In this document: positions 1-5,354 of the stretch, piece by piece | How the letters are laid out: each line of letters starts with the position of its first letter | Position numbering within the stretch: the first letter of the stretch is position 1 | Assembly: GCA_964424125.1 (NCBI GenBank) | Contig: CAYRHS010000192.1 | Span: 1 to 5,354 of the forward strand | Direction: 5' to 3' | Source of the DNA: CAYRHS01 sp964424125 | GTDB taxonomy: Bacteria; Actinomycetota; Acidimicrobiia; IMCC26256; JAOSJL01 | DNA: 5,354 nt | The notes under the pieces: model-generated | What the model saw: only the letters and a program-made list of their open reading frames with translations | The model's database searches: none | What the model was told of the DNA's origin: nothing | Made by a program: the position numbers and the translations under genes

Positions 1-1577
1 TGCGGCGGGTCGAGGCGATCGTGCGCGAGGAGATGGACGCAGCCGGGGCGCAGGAAGTGCTCCTGCCGATCGTGCAGCCGATGGAGCTCTGGGACCGGAC
101 GGGCCGCAGCGCGGCCTACGGGCCGTTGATGTTCCGCCTCCACGATCGCAAGGACACCGCGTTCGCGCTCGCGCCGACCGCCGAAGAGGTCGTGACCTCG
201 GCCGTCGCCGCGGAGTACTCGAGCTACCGCGACCTCCCCGTGAACCTCTACCAGATCAACTGGAAGTACCGCGACGAGCTGCGCCCTCGCTTCGGCCTGC
301 TTCGGACGCGCGAGTTCCTGATGAAGGACGCCTACAGCTTCGACGCCGACCTCGAAGGGCTCCGCGCTTCCTACCGATCCATGTACGACGCCTACCACCG
401 CGTCTTCGAGCGCTGTGGACTCACGTTCCGGCCGGTGGAGGCGCAGGCAGGGGAGATCGGCGGTGACGTGAACCACGAGTTCATGGCGGTGGCCGCAGTC
501 GGCGAGGACGCCTTCGTGTGGTGCAAGGACTGCGACTACGCGGCCAACGTCGAGGCGGCGAAGCGGGCCCCGGCCACCGGTCGGGACCCCCCGGCCCGTA
601 CGGCGGAGGACGTTCCCGCCATGGAGCCCGTCGAGACGCCGGGCATGCCGGGGATCGACGCCGTCGCCGCGCACCTCGAGGTGGACGCCGGAGCGCTCCT
701 GAAGTGCATGGCCTTCGACGTCGACGGTCAGGTCGGGTTGGCGCTGGTGCCGGGCGACCGTGACCTCAACGAGCACGCGCTGGCTGCCGCGCTCGCGCCG
801 CGACCGGTCCGGCTCTTCACCGAGGCCGACTTCGAGGCCCATCCCGAGCTCCCCGTCGGCTACGTCGGACCCCACAACGAGGCCGCGACGATCGTCGTCG
901 CCGATCCCGCGGTCCGCGGCCGCTCCGAGTGGGTCACCGGCGCCGACCGAGCCGATCATCACGTCCGCCACGCCGTGCTCGGCCGCGACTTCGACGTGGA
1001 GCTGTGGGCCGACGTCGCCACGGTCGCCACCGGCGACCCGTGTCCCCGTTGTGGTGCACCCCTCTCGGTGGACCGGGGGATCGAGGTCGGTCACACTTTC
1101 CAGATCGGCACGAAGTACTCCGAGCCGCTCGACGCGCGCTACCTCGACGAGTCGGGGACGCAGCACCCCATGCTGATGGGCTGCTACGGGATCGGCCTCT
1201 CTCGCATCGTGGCCGCGGTCGTCGAGGAGCACCACGACGCCGACGGGATCTCGTGGCCGGCCGCGCTCGCGCCGTACGCCGTCGAGCTCGTCGCGCTCCC
1301 CGGGAAGGGCGAGGGCGGGCCCGACGTGGTCGCGGCCGCGGACCGGCTCTACGACGAGCTGCGTTCGGCTGGCGTCGATGTCCTCTACGACGACCGCGAC
1401 GCCCGGCCGGGCGTGAAGTTCGCCGACGCCGACCTGCTCGGCATTCCGATCCAGCTCACCATGGGTGCGAAGAGCCTCGGTCGGGGAGTGGTCGAACGCA
1501 AGGAGCGAGCCACGGGAGCGCGCGACGAGCTCTCGCTCGACGGGGTGGTCGCCGCGGTGGTCGCGTCCACCCCCTGA
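1..1577 (+). CDS. proS: Prolyl-tRNA synthetase, 5'-truncated by window edge
   Basis: Class II aminoacyl-tRNA synthetase that charges tRNA-Pro with proline in the cytoplasm. The reading frame is open from base 3, so the GTG at 21 is internal; about 45 N-terminal residues probably lie outside the window, judged from the usual 570-residue bacterial length. Visible parts in order: class II motif 2 (REFLMKDAYSFD, bases 309-344); a CxxC pair (CKDC, near 524-535); a YbaK-like editing insertion, including LLKCMAF with the conserved lysine at 702-704; a second CxxC (CPRC, 1041-1052); class II motif 3 (GCYGIGLSR, 1179-1205); and a C-terminal anticodon-binding domain (about 1270-1560, with DDRDARPGVKF). 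The insertion between motifs 2 and 3 marks the bacterial-type enzyme with cis-editing of mischarged Ala-tRNA-Pro. The stop is one base before the start of the ligase gene, which suggests co-transcription. The family call is certain; the true start cannot be seen. Confidence 0.97.
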   Translation, partial: RRVEAIVREEMDAAGAQEVLLPIVQPMELWDRTGRSAAYGPLMFRLHDRKDTAFALAPTAEEVVTSAVAAEYSSYRDLPVNLYQINWKYRDELRPRFGLLRTREFLMKDAYSFDADLEGLRASYRSMYDAYHRVFERCGLTFRPVEAQAGEIGGDVNHEFMAVAAVGEDAFVWCKDCDYAANVEAAKRAPATGRDPPARTAEDVPAMEPVETPGMPGIDAVAAHLEVDAGALLKCMAFDVDGQVGLALVPGDRDLNEHALAAALAPRPVRLFTEADFEAHPELPVGYVGPHNEAATIVVADPAVRGRSEWVTGADRADHHVRHAVLGRDFDVELWADVATVATGDPCPRCGAPLSVDRGIEVGHTFQIGTKYSEPLDARYLDESGTQHPMLMGCYGIGLSRIVAAVVEEHHDADGISWPAALAPYAVELVALPGKGEGGPDVVAAADRLYDELRSAGVDVLYDDRDARPGVKFADADLLGIPIQLTMGAKSLGRGVVERKERATGARDELSLDGVVAAVVASTP

Positions 1578-1578
1578 C

Positions 1579-2688
1579 GTGTACCTTCCCGTCATGCCGC
1601 CGGTCGAGCCGATGCTCGCCAAGCTCGCCCGCGGGCTCCCGGCCGGCGACGGTTGGTGGTACGAGCCCAAGTGGGACGGCTTCCGCGGCGTCGTCTTCCG
1701 CGACGGCGACGAGGTCCTCCTCCAGAGCCGCAACCTGCGGCCCCTCGAGCGCTACTTCCCCGAGCTGCCGCCGCAGCTCCGGGAGCAGCTCCCGCCGCGC
1801 TGCGTCGTGGACGGCGAGATCGTCATCGCCACCGACGAGGGTCTCGACTTCGACCGCCTGTCGCTGCGGATCCATCCCGCGGCCTCGCGCATCCGAATGC
1901 TCGCCGAGCAGATGCCGGCCTCGTTCGTGGCGTTCGATCTCCTCGCGCTCGGCGACGACGATCTCCGTTCTCGGCCGTTCGCCGAGCGACGTGCGTTGCT
2001 CGAGCAGATGCTGGACGCGCGGCGGCCGCCGTTGTTCCTGACGCCGGCCACGACGGATCGGGAGGTGGCGGCGGACTGGTTCCGGCGCTTCGAGGGCGCG
2101 GGTCTCGACGGCGTCGTGGCCAAACGCGCCGAAGGCCCGTACAAGCCGGGGGAACGGGCGATGACGAAGATCAAGCACGAACGCACCGCCGACTGCGTCG
2201 TGGCCGGCTACCGGTTGCACAAGGACGGCAACGGCGTCGGGTCGCTCCTGCTCGGTCTGTACGACGCCGACGGCACGCTGCACCACGTGGGTGTCGCGGC
2301 GTCCATGAAGACGGATCTGCGCGCACGGCTGCTGGAGGAGATCCGGCCCTACGAACGGGACGCGCTCGAGGGGCACCCGTGGCGTGACTGGGCCGACGCG
2401 GTGTCCGAGGCGGCGGAGGCGGGGACGCGCATGCCGGGCGGGCCGAGCCGGTGGAACGCGCAGAAGGATCTGAGCTGGGAGCCGCTCCGCCCGGAGCTGG
2501 TCGCCGAGGTCACTTACGAGCATCTGCAGGGGAACCGGTTTCGTCACAACGCCCGGTTCCGGCGCTGGCGACCCGACCGGAACCCGGCATCGTGCACGTA
2601 CGCGCAGCTCGAGGCGACGCCACCCCTCGAGCTCGAGCGCGTCTTCGCGGCCCGTTCGGGATCGGGCGCGACGCGCTCGGTGGACTAG
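1579..2688 (+). CDS. ligC: ATP-dependent DNA ligase, LigC type
   Basis: Stand-alone ATP-dependent DNA ligase (369 aa) that seals nicks by forming ligase-AMP, transferring AMP to the 5' phosphate and closing the strand. Nucleotidyltransferase motifs are clear: motif I EPKWDGFR with the adenylated lysine K31, SRN at 50-52, VDGE at 77-80, FVAFDLLALG near 116-125, motif IV DGVVAK at 177-182 and motif V KIKH at 197-200. An OB-fold domain follows (about 205-335) and ends with an Arg-rich stretch, RFRRWRPDR at 326-334. Length and motif spacing match mycobacterial LigC, with no polymerase or nuclease domain fused. I chose the GTG start at 1579 because its N-terminus (YLPVMPPV) aligns with the start I recall for mycobacterial LigC; ATG 1594 is the alternative. 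No Shine-Dalgarno is visible, so translation may depend on reinitiation after the proS stop one base upstream. The stop TAG shares bases with the stop of the opposing gene. Confidence 0.92.
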   Translation: MYLPVMPPVEPMLAKLARGLPAGDGWWYEPKWDGFRGVVFRDGDEVLLQSRNLRPLERYFPELPPQLREQLPPRCVVDGEIVIATDEGLDFDRLSLRIHPAASRIRMLAEQMPASFVAFDLLALGDDDLRSRPFAERRALLEQMLDARRPPLFLTPATTDREVAADWFRRFEGAGLDGVVAKRAEGPYKPGERAMTKIKHERTADCVVAGYRLHKDGNGVGSLLLGLYDADGTLHHVGVAASMKTDLRARLLEEIRPYERDALEGHPWRDWADAVSEAAEAGTRMPGGPSRWNAQKDLSWEPLRPELVAEVTYEHLQGNRFRHNARFRRWRPDRNPASCTYAQLEATPPLELERVFAARSGSGATRSVD

Positions 2689-2900
2689 TCGTCCGGGACG
2701 AGCTCGGGCGCCGCTTCGAGGATCCGACGAGCCTCGGCGAGGTCGTCGTCGAAGACCTGGACGGCGGAGCCGTCCACGAAGCTGAGGTTCGGGTACCAAC
2801 CGTCGGCGTCGCCGCCCACCACGACGGACGTGATCCCGTGCCCGGCCAGGAGCGCGTGGATCACGTCGGCATCCGCCCGGGGCACGCGGACGAGCGTCAC
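2685..2900 (-). CDS. DUF2007-like small protein
   Basis: Predicted 71-residue cytoplasmic protein with no membrane segment or signal peptide. It begins with a short beta strand (TLVRVPR), then a helix and second strand (DVIHALLAGHGITSVVVGG), a variable aromatic loop (DGWYPNLSF) and a closing strand-helix (VQVFDDDLAEARRILE). This is the layout of the DUF2007 'putative signal-transducing' family, which resembles a ferredoxin-like fold; no biochemical role is established. I prefer the GTG at 2900 because GAGGGA at 2907-2912 gives a Shine-Dalgarno with 6-nt spacing, and because family members usually start just before the LVRVP strand. The upstream GTG at 2933 (82 aa) has no good ribosome site. 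It lies 74 bp after the deaminase remnant on the same strand, so it may end that minus-strand transcription unit. Its TAG stop overlaps the ligC TAG. The family call is by pattern recognition and moderately sure. Confidence 0.72.
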   Translation of the reverse strand: MTLVRVPRADADVIHALLAGHGITSVVVGGDADGWYPNLSFVDGSAVQVFDDDLAEARRILEAAPELVPDD

Positions 2901-2906
2901 GATCCG

Positions 2907-2912
2907 TCCCTC
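2907..2912 (-). promoter_or_regulatory. Shine-Dalgarno deciding the DUF2007 start
   Basis: GAGGGA on the minus strand ends 6 nt before the GTG at 2900. The alternative GTG at 2933 has only AGGG two bases away, too close to work well. This supports the shorter 71-residue protein. Confidence 0.55.
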
Positions 2913-2974
2913 GCGACGCGGCGCTCGACCCACGGCCCTGACGCTATCGGGTCTCGGGGGGCCCGGGACGTCGG

Positions 2975-3639
2975 TCAGTCCGAAGCGAGCCAGGACACGA
3001 CCTCCCCTTGGAGATGCTCCTTGTCCTCGTCGGGCAGGAACGAAGCGTCGATCCCGGCTCGGGCCAGCGCCGCGAGCTCTGTGTCGTCCAGGCCGAAGAC
3101 CGAGCGCGCGAGCTCGTACTCACCCAGGAGCGAGGTCCCGAACATCGGAGGATCGTCCGAGTTGAGGGTGACGCGGAGGCCTTCATCGAGCAGCAAGCGC
3201 AGCGGGTGCTCGTCCAGCGAGGTGACGACCGCCGTGAAGACGTTCGACGTGGGGCAGACCTCGAGCGCCACCGATCGCTCACGGAGCAGGTCGACGAGCT
3301 CGGGATCCTCGAGCGCGCGGATGCCGCGGCCGCGGCGCGAAAGACCTCGACGAGCGAAAGCGTCGCCTCCGCGTACCGCGCGCCCTGGTGCGAGATGTCC
3401 TCGCAGAACTCGTACGCCATCCGGCGGAAGTCGTCGGGTGCCCGGAGGCAGCGCACGACCGCCTGGTAGGCCGTGATGAAGTCGGCGAAGTCGTCGAAGC
3501 GCCACCGACCCGAGCGGAGCTGGGGTGGTGGCTCGATGCCGTGCTCGGCGGCGAGCTCGAGGACGGTCGCGGGGCGCAGGGACCCCTCGAGATGGACGTG
3601 GAGCTCGGCCTTCGGGAGCGCTCGCAGGTCGCGGCTCAC
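2975..3639 (-). pseudogene. Adenosine deaminase family gene, internal deletion and frameshift
   Basis: Remnant of a zinc-dependent adenosine/aminodeoxyfutalosine deaminase (amidohydrolase fold, normally about 330-345 aa). Frame one (from GTG 3639) encodes a good N-terminus: AELHVHLEGS with metal ligands H14 and H16, a YQAVV segment and YAEATLSLVEVF to about residue 101. At about 3323-3340 the homology jumps to another frame, which encodes the last ~116 residues: RALEDPELV, VALEVCPTSN and VTLNSDDPPMFG with the metal-binding Asp, ending at TGA 2975-2977. Roughly 110-125 central residues are missing, including HAGE (third His ligand and catalytic Glu) and an intact GHG. The lost length is not a multiple of three. 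Reading on in frame one gives a nonsense tail stopping at 2944. Start GTG 3639 has AAAGGA 9 nt upstream and overlaps the polymerase stop as GTGA. No active deaminase can be made from this sequence; an assembly collapse over a missing ~330-370 bp cannot be excluded. The exact substrate of the parent enzyme is unknown. Confidence 0.88.
3323..3336. repeat. 14-bp perfect GC palindrome at the deletion junction
   Basis: GCCGCGGCCGCGGC reads the same on both strands and is built of overlapping CCGCGG and GCGGCCGC units. It sits exactly where the deaminase homology switches frame, so it may be a short-repeat deletion scar or a place where an assembler collapsed sequence. Confidence 0.7.
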
Positions 3640-4652
3640 GGCCGGAGGTCCTTTCGGGCCCGGGTCGGCTGCACCCGCTTCGCCTCGCCGGGCATCTTCG
3701 GGAAGTTCGGGGGCCAGGGCTCGTCGCCGAGGCCGTCGCGCTCGTCCCGGGCGGCGAGCCCGAGCAGTTCGTCGAGCCGGTAGGCCGCGTCGTCGATGGT
3801 CGCCGCGGGATCGCCGATCCGCCGGTAGCGCTCCGGGACGGTGGCGATCGTCAGGTCCCGGGGCTCGACGTCGACGACCTCGTCCCAGGTGAGCGGGGCC
3901 GAGACGCGACCGTCGGCGGTGTCGCGCACCGAGTAGGCCGAGGCCACCGTCCGATCACGGGCGTTCTGGTTGTAGTCCACGAACACGCGCTCCCCACGCT
4001 CCTCCTTCCACCACCGGGTCGTCGCTTGGTCGGGCATGCGGCGCGCCACCTCGCGTCCGAGCGCCAGGGCAGCTCGGCGTACCTGCAGGAAGTCCCATCG
4101 GGGCGAGATCCGCACGTTCACGTGGACGCCCCGCGATCCCGAGGTCTTCGGGAAGCCGGCCAGGCCGTGCTCGACCAGCACCTCGCGCACGGCGAGCGCC
4201 ACGCGGCGCACGGTCGCGAAGGGAACGCCGGGTTGCGGGTCGAGGTCGACGCGTAGCTCGTCGGGGTGGTCGACGTCCGCGGCCCGCACGGCCCAGGGGT
4301 TCAGGTCCAGGCAGCCGAGGTTGACCGCCCAGATGATGTGGGCGACGTCGGTCGGGCACAGCTCCTGGGCGCTGCGGCCCGAGGGGAACGTCACGGTCAC
4401 GGTGCGAAGCCATTCGGGCCGGGAGCGTGGCACCCGCTTCTGGTAGAAGGGCTCGGTGCCCGCGCCGTCGGGGAAGCGTTTGAGCACGGTCGGCCGCTCG
4501 TAGACGCCGCGCAGGGCACCGTCGCCGACCGCCACGTAGTAACGCGCGAGGTCGAGCTTCGTCTCGCCCCGCTCGGGGAAGAAGACCTTGTCGGGGTTCG
4601 ACAGCCGCACCGCGCGCCCCGCGACCGTGATCTCGGTGGACTGGCCGGTCAC
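3636..4652 (-). CDS. LigD-type primase-polymerase (Prim-PolC/PolD)
   Basis: Stand-alone archaeo-eukaryotic-primase-fold polymerase (338 aa) like the polymerase domain of LigD and mycobacterial Prim-PolC. Such enzymes fill short DNA gaps, often with ribonucleotides, and act with ATP-dependent ligases. All three catalytic motifs are present: motif I DLDP with metal-binding D136 and D138, motif II SGSRGVH at 171-177 and motif III VDYNQN with D226. Also typical are the opening VRLSNPDKVFFPERGETK, ELCPTDVAHIIWAVN and the closing PPNFPKMPGEAKRVQP. There is no ligase or nuclease domain, and the length equals a free polymerase domain. I chose GTG 4652 because homologues start a few residues before the VAGRAVRLSNPDK strand; GTG 4709 would add 19 residues, overlap a likely promoter and give 357 aa. 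Neither has a convincing Shine-Dalgarno. Its TGA overlaps the deaminase start (GTGA). The likely partner is the LigC-type ligase encoded about 1 kb away on the other strand. Confidence 0.93.
   Translation of the reverse strand: MTGQSTEITVAGRAVRLSNPDKVFFPERGETKLDLARYYVAVGDGALRGVYERPTVLKRFPDGAGTEPFYQKRVPRSRPEWLRTVTVTFPSGRSAQELCPTDVAHIIWAVNLGCLDLNPWAVRAADVDHPDELRVDLDPQPGVPFATVRRVALAVREVLVEHGLAGFPKTSGSRGVHVNVRISPRWDFLQVRRAALALGREVARRMPDQATTRWWKEERGERVFVDYNQNARDRTVASAYSVRDTADGRVSAPLTWDEVVDVEPRDLTIATVPERYRRIGDPAATIDDAAYRLDELLGLAARDERDGLGDEPWPPNFPKMPGEAKRVQPTRARKDLRP
3649..3654 (-). promoter_or_regulatory. Shine-Dalgarno for the deaminase remnant
   Basis: AAAGGA on the minus strand lies 9 nt before the GTG at 3639, inside the end of the polymerase gene. 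With the GTGA stop/start overlap it shows that the deaminase was translated in tandem with the polymerase before it was broken. Confidence 0.55.
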
Positions 4653-4697
4653 GGCTCCGGACGGTAGTCGGACCGTCGGCGAATTCGGGAGAGCCGC

Positions 4698-4703
4698 GGT
4701 ATA
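4698..4703 (-). promoter_or_regulatory. Possible -10 element for the polymerase operon
   Basis: TATACC on the minus strand shares the palindrome GTATAC (4699-4704) with the plus-strand -10. It would place transcription start near 4691, about 40 nt before the GTG at 4652, and would rule out the GTG at 4709. No clear -35 is seen, so this is weak. Confidence 0.3.
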
Positions 4704-4705
4704 CT
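4700..4705 (+). promoter_or_regulatory. -10 element of the rimP-nusA promoter
   Basis: TATACT is a near-consensus sigma-A -10 hexamer standing out in very GC-rich sequence, in the divergent gap between the polymerase and rimP. Transcription would start near 4712, giving a leader of about 115 nt before rimP. No good TTGACA-like -35 is found 16-19 bp upstream, so strength and exact use are uncertain. Confidence 0.5.
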
Positions 4706-4731
4706 TCACCGTTCAGTCCGACCGAGGTCCG

Positions 4732-4760
4732 GGCCGCCGACCCCCATGGGGGCGGCGGCC
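4732..4760 (+). other. GC-rich leader hairpin upstream of rimP
   Basis: GGCCGCCG (4732-4739) pairs with CGGCGGCC (4753-4760), and CCCCC (4741-4745) with GGGGG (4748-4752), leaving a bulged A4740 and a tiny AT-centred loop. It lies in the presumed rimP leader, between the -10 and the terminator hairpin, and could be the upstream half of an attenuator. No T-run follows, so it is not itself a terminator. Confidence 0.5.
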
Positions 4761-4772
4761 GCGGCCAGATGG

Positions 4773-4799
4773 ACGTGGGCTTCGGGGCCCACGTTTTTT
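4773..4799 (+). terminator. Intrinsic terminator / putative attenuator in the rimP leader
   Basis: A perfect 8-bp stem, ACGTGGGC (4773-4780) with GCCCACGT (4787-4794), has a TTCGGG loop and runs directly into T4794-T4799, the longest T-run in the window. This is a textbook Rho-independent terminator oriented towards rimP. It lies after the only visible plus-strand promoter and 30 bases before the rimP start. No gene ends just upstream on this strand, so it more likely controls read-through into rimP-nusA than ends another gene. Rho-independent attenuators ahead of rimP-nusA-infB are known in gammaproteobacteria (Rfam rimP leader); NusA feedback is an inferred role here. I found no convincing antiterminator helix: GTCC (4727-4730) with GGAC (4771-4774) competes for only two stem bases. 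Confidence 0.78.
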
Positions 4800-4807
4800 C
4801 GTGTGCA

Positions 4808-4818
4808 GAAGGAGGTGA
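4808..4818 (+). promoter_or_regulatory. Strong Shine-Dalgarno of rimP
   Basis: GAAGGAGGTGA matches the 16S 3' end almost end to end, the strongest ribosome site in the window. It ends 10 nt before ATG 4829, deciding that start over the in-frame ATG at 4769, which lies before the terminator. Confidence 0.85.
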
Positions 4819-4828
4819 GACGGGCGAG

Positions 4829-5347
4829 ATGGGCGACCAGCGACTCCACGAGGTCCGCGCTGCCATCCAGCCCGTGCTCGCCGGCTTGAGCCTTCGTTGC
4901 TACGACGTCGAACGTACGGGGACCGGTCGCGGCGCGGGGTTGCGGATCCTGGTCGAGCGGGCAGGCCCCGAGGACGGGGGCGTGGACCTCGAGCTCCTCA
5001 CCGATGCCACCCGCGCCATCGACGTCGTCCTCGATGACCTCGAACCGCCGCGCTCGTCCTACGAGCTCGAGGTCAGTAGCCCCGGTCTGGAGCGGCCGCT
5101 GCGCACACCCGAGCACTTCGCGGGTGCCCGCGGCCGCGAGGTGACGGTGAAGACCTTCTCCAACGTCGAGGGCGAACGTCGGCACCGGGGAGTGCTCGTC
5201 GCGTCGGACGCGGCCGGATGCACGATTCGGATCGACGGCCGGGACCGGGAGCTCCCCTACGAGGGGATCGCCAGCGCGCGCACCGTCTTCGAATGGGGCT
5301 CCGGATCCGGCTCGGCCACTGCTCGTGAGGAGGCGACTCGGTCATGA
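4829..5347 (+). CDS. rimP: Ribosome maturation factor RimP
   Basis: RimP (YhbC/DUF150) binds the free 30S subunit and helps its late assembly. The 172-residue product shows the two-domain layout: an N-terminal alpha/beta domain (about 1-90) ending in the family signature YELEVSSPGLERPL (78-91), and a C-terminal SH3-like domain (about 92-155, with GREVTVKTF and a final ELPYEGIASARTVFEW). A low-complexity tail (GSGSGSATAREEATRS) carries the overlap with the next gene. It is slightly longer than the 150-residue E. coli protein, as is common in actinobacteria. The start follows from the strong Shine-Dalgarno. The stop TGA overlaps the next ATG as ATGA, the usual rimP-nusA coupling. Expression is probably set by the TATACT promoter and the terminator-like leader structure. 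Confidence 0.95.
   Translation: MGDQRLHEVRAAIQPVLAGLSLRCYDVERTGTGRGAGLRILVERAGPEDGGVDLELLTDATRAIDVVLDDLEPPRSSYELEVSSPGLERPLRTPEHFAGARGREVTVKTFSNVEGERRHRGVLVASDAAGCTIRIDGRDRELPYEGIASARTVFEWGSGSGSATAREEATRS
5327..5333 (+). promoter_or_regulatory. Shine-Dalgarno of the gene after rimP
   Basis: GAGGAGG lies 10 nt before ATG 5344, inside the last codons of rimP. It supports a real start at the ATGA overlap. Confidence 0.75.
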
Positions 5348-5354
5348 ACGCCGA
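5344..5354 (+). CDS. nusA: Start of probable nusA, cut by window edge
   Basis: Only ATG AAC GCC and two further bases are present (M-N-A-). The ATG overlaps the rimP stop by four bases and has its own GAGGAGG site. Identity rests on context: rimP is followed by nusA, the transcription elongation/termination factor, in most bacteria. The sequence itself cannot confirm it. Confidence 0.65.

Noticed and set aside
21..23. GTG at 21 as the proS start
   Set aside because: The same frame is open to the window edge and the protein would lack its N-terminal part; the gene simply enters from the left.
929..2041. Plus-strand open frame spanning the proS-ligC junction
   Set aside because: Arg-rich, low-complexity translation in the wrong frame of two well-supported genes.
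1456..2799. Long minus-strand open frame (447 codons) opposite ligC
   Set aside because: It lies antisense to a gene with clear ligase motifs, its translation is Arg/Pro-rich without recognisable domains, and such frames are expected opposite GC-rich coding sequence.
2951..2969. Stem-loop GTCTCGGG / CCCGGGAC just after the deaminase remnant, as a minus-strand terminator
   Set aside because: On the minus strand the stem has a C-A mismatch and no T-run follows; it is likely GC-rich chance pairing.
2451..3476. Plus-strand open frame over the ligC end, DUF2007 and the deaminase
   Set aside because: It overlaps ligC in another frame and is antisense to the others; the translation is Ser/Arg/Pro-rich with no motif.
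4769..4828. Longer rimP start at ATG 4769
   Set aside because: It would place the terminator hairpin inside the coding region and lacks a ribosome site, while ATG 4829 has a near-perfect one.
4746..4887. Short open frame from ATG 4746 through the leader into rimP, as a leader peptide
   Set aside because: It has no Shine-Dalgarno, its ATG sits in the loop of a strong hairpin, and there is no run of regulatory codons.

Overview
This is a very GC-rich bacterial window, rich in GTG starts and dense with genes. The genes resemble actinobacterial families (mycobacterial-type LigC and Prim-PolC, RimP, DUF2007), so a high-GC actinobacterium is the best guess, possibly a lineage outside the well-studied genera. 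That placement is inference from protein similarity and composition.

Layout. Plus strand, left: the 3' nine-tenths of proS (prolyl-tRNA synthetase, cut by the window edge). One base after its stop comes ligC, an ATP-dependent DNA ligase. Minus strand, middle, read right to left: a LigD-type/Prim-PolC primase-polymerase, then an adenosine-deaminase-family gene that overlaps its stop as GTGA and has lost its central third plus the reading frame, then a small DUF2007-like protein. The DUF2007 stop overlaps the ligC stop in the same CTAG. Plus strand, right: a divergent control region with a TATACT -10 element, a GC-rich hairpin and a well-formed intrinsic-terminator structure that looks like an attenuator. 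It is followed by a strong Shine-Dalgarno, rimP, and the first codons of a gene that is almost certainly nusA (ATGA overlap).

How it fits together. proS and rimP-nusA are translation and transcription housekeeping genes that lie close together in several actinobacteria. Here about 3.2 kb carrying a ligase, a primase-polymerase and two accessory genes sits between them. LigC and Prim-PolC are known partners in gap-filling and sealing during excision repair in mycobacteria. Here they are on opposite strands with no Ku or nuclease gene in view. The most notable signals are the broken deaminase, whose junction lies in a 14-bp GC palindrome, the apparent attenuator ahead of rimP-nusA, and the tight gene packing (1-nt gap, GTGA overlap, shared CTAG stop). 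I see no mobile element, CRISPR array, tRNA or rRNA, and no gene-free stretch over 300 bases.
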